This document shows, piece after piece, positions 1 through 6,400 of a stretch of 7,914 bases of DNA (within the stretch, counting starts at the first letter, position 1; each line of letters begins with the position of its first letter). Position numbers and translations under genes: made by a program. A model generated the notes under the pieces. The model was not told the DNA's origin, made no database searches, and worked only from the letters and a program-made list of their open reading frames with translations. The stretch is from contig UQOH01000086.1 in NCBI GenBank assembly GCA_900542625.1, positions 1-7,914 of the forward strand, read 5' to 3'. The stretch is from an uncultured Fusobacterium sp. (GTDB lineage Bacteria; Fusobacteriota; Fusobacteriia; Fusobacteriales; Fusobacteriaceae).

Positions 1-1
1 C

Positions 2-397
2 TTAAACTAATTTAGCCAATCCTCCATTGACAAATGCATATGTTTTTATATCTCCATATTTCTTAGCAAGCTCCACTGCCTCGTTAATTACTATTTCTTT
101 TGGAGTATCTTCACATAAAATTTCATAAACAGATATTTTTAAAAGAGCTTTCTCTACATTTCCAACTCTCTCAAAACTCCATCCTTCCATTTTCTCGTCA
201 AGTTCTGCATGAATTTTTTCATTGTTTTCAACGATTCCTTTTGCATACTTAACTAAAAATTCTTTACTGCTCTCATTTAATTCAATTTCATTTTCTCTTT
301 CTAAATAAGAAGTCAGTACAGCATCTAAATCCTTTCCGTTTATTTCAGATTCAAATACAATTTTAAATAACTCTTCTCTTGCAAGCCTTCTGCTCAT
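2..397 (-). CDS. nusB: Transcription antitermination factor NusB
   Basis: A complete 131-residue protein, the usual NusB length. NusB binds boxA RNA together with NusE (ribosomal protein S10) and joins the NusA/NusG antitermination complex that keeps RNA polymerase processive on rRNA operons; it is cytoplasmic. Visible family features are the arginine-rich N-terminus (MSRRLARE, residues 1-8), a WSFERVGNVEKALLKISVYE stretch (about 73-92) matching the conserved W..eR....r.iLr.a.yE block, and the C-terminal INEAVELAKKYG and FVNGGL motifs (about 104-127). The frame is open 30 bases further upstream, but the ATG at 397 is chosen because it gives the canonical N-terminus and follows an AGGGG ribosome binding site by 5 bases. 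It is the last gene of the accB-accC-asp23-amaP-DUF2273 run, 10 bases after the preceding stop codon, and that stop codon overlaps its ribosome binding site, so translation is probably coupled. Identification is very secure. Confidence 0.96.
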   Translation of the reverse strand: MSRRLAREELFKIVFESEINGKDLDAVLTSYLERENEIELNESSKEFLVKYAKGIVENNEKIHAELDEKMEGWSFERVGNVEKALLKISVYEILCEDTPKEIVINEAVELAKKYGDIKTYAFVNGGLAKLV

Positions 398-401
398 TTT
401 T

Positions 402-409
402 TCCCCTTT
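402..409 (-). promoter_or_regulatory. nusB ribosome binding site, overlapping the upstream stop codon
   Basis: The minus strand reads TAAAGGGGAAAAATG: the TAA stop of the DUF2273 gene runs straight into AGGGG, then 5 bases to the nusB ATG. This site decides the nusB start (397 rather than 427) and suggests that ribosomes finishing the upstream gene re-initiate on nusB. Confidence 0.75.
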
Positions 410-617
410 AATCCTGTAATCTTTCAATTATTTTCTTTTTAAATTTCTTAAGTACTGTATTATCCCCTATTCTGTAACCAAAATATGTTACTGCAAGAAT
501 AAAGATAGTATAAAGCACACCATATTCCACCAAAAGAACTGCTGTGACAAATCCTATAACAGCACCAAATATTTTTTTTCTGTTTTCTATTAAAGAAACT
601 ATCATATCTTCAATCAT
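408..617 (-). CDS. DUF2273 family small membrane protein
   Basis: A 69-residue protein matching the small DUF2273 membrane proteins found with Asp23 and AmaP genes in Firmicutes and relatives. It has a short charged N-terminus (residues 1-14), two closely spaced hydrophobic helices (about 16-30 and 34-49) separated by VEYG, and a basic cytoplasmic-looking tail (LKKFKKKIIERL, 56-67). The frame extends to a GTG at 626, but that GTG lies inside a GAGGTGA ribosome binding site placed 6 bases before the ATG at 617, so I take the ATG. Its molecular role is not established; the context, directly after amaP and the Asp23 gene, suggests it helps place the Asp23 complex at the membrane. It starts 17 bases after the amaP stop and is followed after 10 bases by nusB. 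Family assignment rests on size, topology and neighbourhood. Confidence 0.85.
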   Translation of the reverse strand: MIEDMIVSLIENRKKIFGAVIGFVTAVLLVEYGVLYTIFILAVTYFGYRIGDNTVLKKFKKKIIERLQD

Positions 618-622
618 CGGCT

Positions 623-630
623 TCACCTCT
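623..630 (-). promoter_or_regulatory. Ribosome binding site for the DUF2273 gene
   Basis: Minus strand AGAGGTGA, a near-complete complement of the 16S rRNA 3' end, lies 6 bases before the ATG at 617. It covers the alternative GTG (624-626) and so argues against that codon being the start. Confidence 0.75.
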
Positions 631-634
631 TAGT

Positions 635-1147
635 CTATTTTTTGCTGTCGCCGCTTTTCAATGAAAGCTTCTTAATTTTTACTTCAACAACACCTACATC
701 AAGCTGTAATTTATCTTGAAGCTCATATTTTATAGCGTTTTGAATTTCTGAAGTTTTATCAGCAATACTTCTGTTAGTTTCCATGTCCATATTAATAACT
801 ACAGAATGTTTTTTTCCTCTTCTGTTACATGTTATCTTTATATTTCTTACTTCTTTATCACGGTTTAAAATATCTTTTATTATACTCTTTATTGAGTCAA
901 CAGAGATACTTACTTCACCGTTTTCATTTTTTATAGTATACCCCTCTTCTTTTGAAAAAACAGTTGTAAATTTCAGTAATGATATAAAAAGATATATAAG
1001 AGAAACAACAATAATAGAAACATTCCACATAAATCCATCGATATTAAATCTAACAAGGAATCCCGGTGCTGTCACATATATTATCCCTGCTATTGAAAGC
1101 AGAAATATTCCAAGCCATGCAAAAAAGAATATTACTTTTCTAAGCAT
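635..1147 (-). CDS. amaP: AmaP-like alkaline shock response membrane anchor protein
   Basis: A 170-residue protein with the AmaP plan. There are two N-terminal membrane helices (about residues 5-26 and 43-61) joined by a loop of about 16 residues, then a soluble Asp23-like domain (about 69-163) with the pattern GEVSISVDSIKSIIKDIL, a basic strand region (RNIKITCNRRGKKHSVVINMD, about 101-121) and a final VGVVEVKIKKL strand. In Staphylococcus, AmaP anchors Asp23 to the cytoplasmic face of the membrane; the same role is inferred here because the Asp23 gene lies immediately upstream with a 20-base gap. The ATG at 1147 follows an AGGA site at a rather long spacing of 10 bases. The tail is lysine-rich. 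I am confident of the family, but not that this protein performs the staphylococcal function. Confidence 0.87.
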   Translation of the reverse strand: MLRKVIFFFAWLGIFLLSIAGIIYVTAPGFLVRFNIDGFMWNVSIIVVSLIYLFISLLKFTTVFSKEEGYTIKNENGEVSISVDSIKSIIKDILNRDKEVRNIKITCNRRGKKHSVVINMDMETNRSIADKTSEIQNAIKYELQDKLQLDVGVVEVKIKKLSLKSGDSKK

Positions 1148-1167
1148 TTATATCACGTCCTTTTAAA

Positions 1168-1536
1168 TTATAATACTTCTGGCTCTACTGCGCTTACTTC
1201 CTCATGAATTTTTATGTCCTGCACAAATACATTTACTTCTACAACTTTTAAAGCAGTAAGTTCTGATACAGCTTTTAAAACTGATTCTTGAACTTTTTTA
1301 GCTACTTCAGAAATTGGATAACCATAATCAATTATGATAAAAGTGTCAATACTGCATTCTTTTTCTCCAACTTCAACTTTTACTCCGTTTGTTACTCTTT
1401 TCTTACCAAGCATTTTGCTTACTTCATCAGCAACTCCTCCGGCAAGTTTGTAAACACCTTCAACATCCTCAGTTGCTTTTGCAGCAATAGCTTTTACTAC
1501 ATCGTCAGCAATTTTTATATTTCCTAGATTGTTCAT
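1168..1536 (-). CDS. Asp23/Gls24 family envelope stress protein (YqhY-like)
   Basis: A 122-residue protein with the whole Asp23/Gls24 domain and almost nothing else. It opens with GNIKIADDVVKAIAAKATEDVEGVY (residues 5-29), followed by GKKRVTNGVKVEVGEKECSIDTFIIIDYG (44-72), ISEVAKKVQESVLKAV (75-90) and the diagnostic LKVVEVNVFVQDI strand (96-108). There is no signal peptide or membrane helix, so it is cytoplasmic, probably tethered by the AmaP protein encoded next. The ATG at 1536 is preceded by a perfect AAGGAGG seven bases away. In Bacillus subtilis the family member YqhY sits in the same place, after accB-accC and before nusB, and its loss selects mutations in acetyl-CoA carboxylase genes, pointing to a role in restraining malonyl-CoA synthesis. 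That parallel makes YqhY the best model here, although the adjoining amaP gene is more like the staphylococcal Asp23 setting. Confidence 0.92.
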   Translation of the reverse strand: MNNLGNIKIADDVVKAIAAKATEDVEGVYKLAGGVADEVSKMLGKKRVTNGVKVEVGEKECSIDTFIIIDYGYPISEVAKKVQESVLKAVSELTALKVVEVNVFVQDIKIHEEVSAVEPEVL

Positions 1537-1588
1537 AATGATTCCTCCTTAATATAAATGTAATTTTTTTGTGTCCTTTATTATATAT

Positions 1589-1617
1589 TCTATATTATAA
1601 CCCAAATTCCTTTTCAA
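1589..1617 (-). promoter_or_regulatory. Weak candidate internal promoter before the Asp23 gene
   Basis: The end of accC and the following 58-base gap hold TTGAAA (1612-1617), a 17-base spacer and TATAGA (1589-1594). The -35 matches consensus at 5 of 6 positions but the -10 at only 4. The gap is almost pure A/T with further TATAAT-like strings (for example 1580-1585), so chance resemblance is likely. If real, it would let the Asp23-AmaP-DUF2273-nusB part be made without accBC. Confidence 0.25.
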
Positions 1618-2935
1618 TGAAAGCTGTTGTTACATTTCCTTTTCTATAGTTTTCATTTTTCAACACTTGCATATGGAAAGGAATTGTTGTATCCACTCCC
1701 TCTATCACATATTCTGAAAGAGCTCTTTCCATTCTTGTTATTGCCTCTTCTCTGTCCATACCAAATGTAATTATTTTTGCAATCATAGAATCGTAGTATG
1801 GAGATATTTCATATCCCTGATAAGAATGAGAATCTATTCTTACCCCTATTCCTCCGGGAGCAATATATTTTGTTATCTTTCCAGGTGAAGGAAGAAAACC
1901 GTTTTCTGTATCTTCAGCATTGATTCTGCACTCTATTGCATGCCCGTCTAAAATAACATCTTCCTGAGAAATATTTAAGATATCTCCCTCTGCAAGAGCT
2001 ATCTGAAGTTTTATAATATCTATTCCTGTTACAGATTCTGTTACTGTATGCTCAACCTGTATTCTTGTGTTCATTTCCATAAAATAGAATTTGTTTTGGT
2101 CGTCAACTAAAAACTCAAGTGTTCCTGCTGAGTCATATCCAATAGCCTTGGCAAGTCTTACAGCTGCATCTCCCATCTCTTTTCTTACTTCATCAGGAAG
2201 TCCGAATGAAGGAGATTCTTCTATAAGTTTTTGGTGTCTTCTCTGGATAGAACAGTTTCTTTCTCCAAGATGAATAACATTTCCGTGTTTGTCTCCTAAA
2301 ATCTGAATCTCAACATGTTTTGGATTTTCTACATATTTTTCCACAAATACATCTGGGTTGTTAAATGCTGCCTCTGCTTCGTTTTGAGCTGCTACAACAT
2401 TTCTCTCAAGCTCTTTGTCGTTTCTGGCTATTCTCATCCCTTTTCCACCACCACCGGCAGTAGCTTTTATCATTACAGGATATCCTATTCTTTCTGCAAT
2501 CTCTTTTTTAGCATCTTCAATATTAGTGATAATTCCTGTTCCGTTTGTTACAGGTACATTGTTTTCAATAGCTGTTTTTCTTGCAGTAGCTTTGTCTCCC
2601 ATATTTTTTATACACTCATGGCTTGGTCCTATATAAATAAGATTGTGTATTCTGCATATTTTTGCAAATCTTGCATTTTCTGACAGGAATCCATATCCCG
2701 GATGTATTGCGTCAGCCTCTGTTATCTCTGCTGCTGCAATAATATTAGGTATTTTTAAATATGATTCGCTTACACTTGCAGGACCTATGCAGACTGCCTC
2801 ATCAGCAAGTTTTACATGAAGGCTGTCTTTGTCTGCCTCTGAATAAACAGCTACTGTCTTTATTCCAAGCTCTTTTGCAGCTCTTATTATTCTTACAGCT
2901 ATTTCTCCTCTATTTGCAATAAGTATTTTTTTCAA
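1595..2935 (-). CDS. accC: Biotin carboxylase subunit of acetyl-CoA carboxylase
   Basis: AccC carboxylates biotin held on a carrier protein using ATP and bicarbonate, the first half-reaction of acetyl-CoA carboxylase. From the chosen start it is 446 residues, the normal AccC length, with all three parts: the N-terminal domain beginning LKKILIANRGEIAVRI, the ATP-grasp domain with the glycine-rich loop GGGGKGMR (about 161-168), and the C-terminal domain. Active-site residues are present: K236 in RRHQKLIEE, and E287, N289, R291, Q293 and E295 in EMNTRIQVEH (287-296). The frame is open to a TTG at 2950, but that codon merges with the GGAGG ribosome binding site; the TTG at 2935, 8 bases after it, gives the standard N-terminus, so translation appears to begin at TTG. 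It lies 23 bases after the accB-like stop. The enzyme looks fully functional, in contrast to its degenerate upstream partner. It could also serve another biotin-dependent carboxylase; the context favours acetyl-CoA carboxylase. Confidence 0.96.
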   Translation of the reverse strand: MKKILIANRGEIAVRIIRAAKELGIKTVAVYSEADKDSLHVKLADEAVCIGPASVSESYLKIPNIIAAAEITEADAIHPGYGFLSENARFAKICRIHNLIYIGPSHECIKNMGDKATARKTAIENNVPVTNGTGIITNIEDAKKEIAERIGYPVMIKATAGGGGKGMRIARNDKELERNVVAAQNEAEAAFNNPDVFVEKYVENPKHVEIQILGDKHGNVIHLGERNCSIQRRHQKLIEESPSFGLPDEVRKEMGDAAVRLAKAIGYDSAGTLEFLVDDQNKFYFMEMNTRIQVEHTVTESVTGIDIIKLQIALAEGDILNISQEDVILDGHAIECRINAEDTENGFLPSPGKITKYIAPGGIGVRIDSHSYQGYEISPYYDSMIAKIITFGMDREEAITRMERALSEYVIEGVDTTIPFHMQVLKNENYRKGNVTTAFIEKEFGL

Positions 2936-2943
2936 TGTTTTTT

Positions 2944-2948
2944 CCTCC
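2944..2948 (-). promoter_or_regulatory. accC ribosome binding site that decides a TTG start
   Basis: The minus strand reads TTGGAGGAAAAAACATTG. GGAGG is 8 bases before the second TTG (2933-2935), an ideal distance, whereas the first TTG (2948-2950) overlaps it and cannot use it. No ATG or GTG offers a comparable start. Confidence 0.75.
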
Positions 2949-2958
2949 AATACAAAAA

Positions 2959-3381
2959 TTAGTCAGATATCTGTCTTACTTTTATTAATATCTTACCATA
3001 ATCTGTTGCTTCACCGTTTTTAAGAAGAATATCTTCTATTGTTCCGGCTATTTTTGATTTTATAGGTGTTTTGATTCCAACAGTAGATATATATCCTATT
3101 GTCTGTCCTGCTTTTATAGACTGTCCTATTGAAATCATTGCTTTTCCGTCTTTGTCATAGAAATAGAACTTACCAATGTTTGTAGACTTTATTTCTTTTA
3201 TATCTGAATCCTGAGCAGATTCTTCAACAGTTTCTTCTATAACTTCTTCCGGGTATTCTTCTATTACAATATCTTTTTTTATTTTTATCTTGAACTCTTT
3301 TTCTTCAAAGCTGACCTCTGTCAATTCTTTTTCAGTTAAAATTCTTATTAGTTCATCTATTAATTGCTTATCTTTTTCCAC
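2959..3381 (-). CDS. Biotin carboxyl carrier protein-like protein lacking the biotinylation motif
   Basis: A 140-residue protein in the accB position, one gene before accC. The N-terminus (KDKQLIDELIRILTEKELTE, residues 3-22, then FEEKEFKIKIKK) matches the N-terminal segment of AccB. An acidic linker follows (about 41-63), then a biotinyl/lipoyl-type domain (about 66-136): a strand with IGKFYFYDKDGKAMISIGQ, the turn IKAGQTIGYI and the second half AGTIEDILLKNGEATDYGKIL, which aligns without gaps to ordinary BCCP. Yet the hairpin that should read EAMKM reads S99-T-V-G-I103, with Gly102 in the place of the biotinyl-lysine; the nearest lysine is two residues later. The protein should therefore not be biotinylated at the usual position. 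The start is GTG, 5 bases after a clean AGGAGG. The frame is intact and the rest of the fold conserved, so this looks like a retained protein and not a decaying gene. A regulatory or scaffolding role in the carboxylase is inference. It is probably annotated as accB by homology. Confidence 0.88.
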   Translation of the reverse strand: MEKDKQLIDELIRILTEKELTEVSFEEKEFKIKIKKDIVIEEYPEEVIEETVEESAQDSDIKEIKSTNIGKFYFYDKDGKAMISIGQSIKAGQTIGYISTVGIKTPIKSKIAGTIEDILLKNGEATDYGKILIKVRQISD

Positions 3382-3386
3382 TGAAA

Positions 3387-3392
3387 CCTCCT
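3387..3392 (-). promoter_or_regulatory. Ribosome binding site before the GTG start of the BCCP-like gene
   Basis: Minus strand AGGAGG is followed by TTTCA and then GTG (3379-3381). No other in-frame start lies near it: an upstream ATG (3396-3398) is out of frame and precedes the site. The strong site probably offsets the weaker GTG codon. Confidence 0.7.
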
Positions 3393-3405
3393 AATCATTT
3401 TAATA

Positions 3406-3434
3406 ATTTTACCACAATCGAACAAATGTATCAA
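3406..3434 (-). promoter_or_regulatory. Extended -10 promoter of the accB-like/accC/asp23/nusB operon
   Basis: Minus strand TTGATA (3429-3434), a 17-base spacer, then TAAAAT (3406-3411) preceded by TG one base away (3413-3414), giving TGGTAAAAT. Both hexamers match consensus at 5 of 6 positions, the spacing is optimal and the extended -10 is present. Predicted initiation is near 3399, leaving a leader of about 18 bases before the GTG. It sits in the 69-base gap after dnaE, and it is the best promoter in the window. I see no clear repressor palindrome in it beyond a short ACAATTGT around the dnaE stop. Confidence 0.65.
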
Positions 3435-3450
3435 GTATGAATTACAATTG

Positions 3451-6400
3451 TTATTTTATTATAATGCTTCCTTCTCCCATAAGATTTATTACATCTTTTA
3501 TAAAGTCTTTTGTTGGAGATACAAATGAATTTGTTTTCACAACTTTCTTTTCTGTATCTGTTTTTACAGCAAGACTGAGAGGTGTTTCACCTTTATAAAA
3601 CTGAATTATATTTTTCAGTTTTGGAATTTTTCCTCTGTCATCATCTTTCACAAGAATATATACTTTATATCCTCTCTGCTCAAAAAGATTATCTACATCA
3701 ACAACATCTCTTACAGCTATTTTTCTGCTTTCTGTTCCGTTAAAATAATCTGTCTGCACATTTCCTGATACGCAAACTACTTTTCCTTCAATAAAAGCTG
3801 TAATATTTCTTGAAAAATCTCTTGGGAAAATAATTCCTGATATTCTGCTGAAATAATCTTCCAGCTCAAATACAGCCATTACTTCACCTGATTTTTTTGT
3901 TACTATTTTTTTTACATCACGAAGAATACCAAAAACTTTTACAGCTTTGTCCTCTCCTTCGTCTAAAATATCCTGTATCTTATCAGCTTTATAAACCTCT
4001 AAAATCTCTTTATATTTATCAAGAGGATGTGCACTGAAATAAAATCCCAGAAACTCTTTTTCTTTTTCAAGTTTTTCGTCCATTGTATAATCTTCTGTTC
4101 TTGTCATAGAAAAACCTGTTACATCAGATTTTGCTCCTCCGAAAAGGTTCATCTGCTGTATCTCATCCTCTTTAAGTCTTTTTGCTGCATAGTCAACAGC
4201 CTTTGTCACAGACTCTATTTTCTCTTTTCTGTTTCCCGGAAGCCCGTCCAACGCACCTGAATAGATAAGAGCCTCTATTGCCTTTTTGTTTATGCCGTAT
4301 TGTTTAGTACGAAAAACAAAATCATCAAAAGTTTTATATTCGCCGTTGTTATCATACTCTTTTTTTATTCCTTCTGCAACTTTTTCTCCTACATTTTTTA
4401 TTGCAGAAAGTGCAAAAACCACTCCGTCATCTGCCACTTTGAATTTTGACGCAGCATTGTTTATATCAGGAAACATAAGTTTTACACCATGTTTTTTAGC
4501 ATCTTCAACATATACTGCCACATTTTCTATATGGCTTATCTCTGATGTCATAAGAGCAGCATAATAATGTTTAGGATACATTCTTTTCAGCCATGCTGTC
4601 CAATAAGCAATAAGAGCATATGCAGCTGAGTGGGATTTATTAAATCCATATCCTGCAAATTTATCTATCAAATCGAAAATTTCTGTTGCTTTTTCTTCTG
4701 TGTAGCCGTTTTCAACAGAACGGAAAATAAATTTCTCTCTGTTTTCATCCATTATCTCTATTTTCTTTTTACCCATGGCTCTTCTAAGAAGATCTGCCTC
4801 TCCAAGAGAGTAGTTCGCCATAACATTGGCTATTTTCATTACCTGCTCCTGATACAGAATTACACCATAAGTTTCTTTTAAAATATCTTTTAAAGATTCG
4901 TGCGGATATTTTATCTCCTCTCTTCCATTTTTGCAGTTGATAAAATTATCAACCATTCCAGAACCAAGAGGCCCCGGTCTGTATAATGCAAGAAGGGCAA
5001 TAATATCTTCGAATCTGTCTGGTTTAAGTTTTGTAAGAATCCGTCTTATTCCACGGGATTCAAGCTGGAACACTCCAAGACTGTCACCCTCTGAAAGCAT
5101 ATCATATACTTCTTTAACATTAAGAGGTATATCATGAAGAACTATTTTTTCTCCCTTGTCAGCCTCTATATAATCCACTGCTCTCTGAATATTTGTAAGG
5201 TTTCTAAGACCAAGAAAGTCCATTTTCAAAAGCCCTAAATCTTCAAGCTCTTTCATCTGATATTGTGTTGAAACAACATCATCTTTATCACAGTAAAGAG
5301 GCACAGTTTCACTTAGAGGATCTTTTGTGATAACAATTCCCGCAGCATGAATTGACGTGTGTCTTATTTTATTTTCAATTCTTGCTGAAATATTTATTAC
5401 ATTTTCAATATCCTTGTCTGTTGTGTACAGCTTATACAGCTCAGGGATATTTTTCAGTGCCATTTCAATAGAAAAATTGAATGGTATCAGCTTTGCAGCT
5501 CTGTCTATTTTTGAAAGAGGTATATCAAGAACACGTCCTACATCACGAATAGCCGCTCTTGCTTTAAGAGTTCCAAATGTGATAATCTGTGCAACCTTGT
5601 CATTTCCATATTTCTGCCCTACATAATCTATAAGTTCCTGACGTCTTTCCTGGCAGATATCAATATCAATATCAGGCATGGAAATTCTTTCAGGATTTAA
5701 AAATCTTTCAAAAATCAGATTATATTTTATAGGGTCTAAATCAGTTATTTTTAAAGCATATGCAACAATACTTCCTGCTGCTGATCCTCTTCCGGGACCA
5801 ATAGGTATTCTGTTTGATTTGGCAAAATTTATAAAATCCCACACAACAATAAAATATCCTGCATACCCCATTTTGTTGATAACAGAAAGTTCGTATTCCA
5901 CTCTTTCCACCATCTTCTCAGTAAGTCCGCTTGGATATCTGTCCTCAAGCCCTTTATACACAAGTTTTCTTAAAAATTCCTCAATAGATTTTACACATGT
6001 AGGCACTTGATAATATGGAAATTTAAACGAACCAAAATCAATGCTCAGATTGCATTTTCCGCTTATCTCAGCAGTGTTGTCAACAGCCTCTGTATATTCT
6101 TCACCAAGAGATGCTATCATTTCATCTCTGCTTTTCAGATACAGCTCCTCTGTTTCTATTCTCATTCTTTTTTCATCAGAAAGTTTTGCTCCTGTCTGAA
6201 TACATATCATTACATCTTGTAATGTGTGATCTCCCTTGTTTACATAGTGGGTATCATTAGTTGCTGCCAGTTTTAAACCATGCTCTTTTGCAAGTTCAGC
6301 AAGTTTTTGGTTAAGCTCTCTCTGACCCTCTATTCCGTTTCCCTGCACTTCAATATAAAAATCTTCTTTTCCAAAAATATCTATATATTTATGTACAGCC

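Noticed and set aside
398..427. Ten-residue N-terminal extension of NusB
   Set aside because: It overlaps the end of the DUF2273 gene, is not part of the NusB family N-terminus, and the ATG at 397 has a well-placed AGGGG.
618..626. GTG start for the DUF2273 protein
   Set aside because: The codon is part of the GAGGTGA ribosome binding site that serves the ATG at 617.
2936..2950. First TTG as accC start
   Set aside because: It merges with the GGAGG site and adds five residues absent from the usual AccC N-terminus; the second TTG has correct spacing.
3070..3072. K104 as a shifted biotinylation site
   Set aside because: It is two residues off the attachment position and its surroundings (G-I-K-T-P) lack the Met-Lys-Met context that biotin ligase recognises; kept only as a remote possibility.
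3060..3090. A sequencing frameshift hiding a normal EAMKM motif in the BCCP-like gene
   Set aside because: The residues on both sides align in one frame with no gap, and neither alternative frame of the hairpin encodes EAMKM or anything close.
3382..3450. FapR- or FabT-type lipid regulator operator at the acc promoter
   Set aside because: I see no long palindrome resembling either site; only a short ACAATTGT, which is expected by chance in AT-rich DNA.
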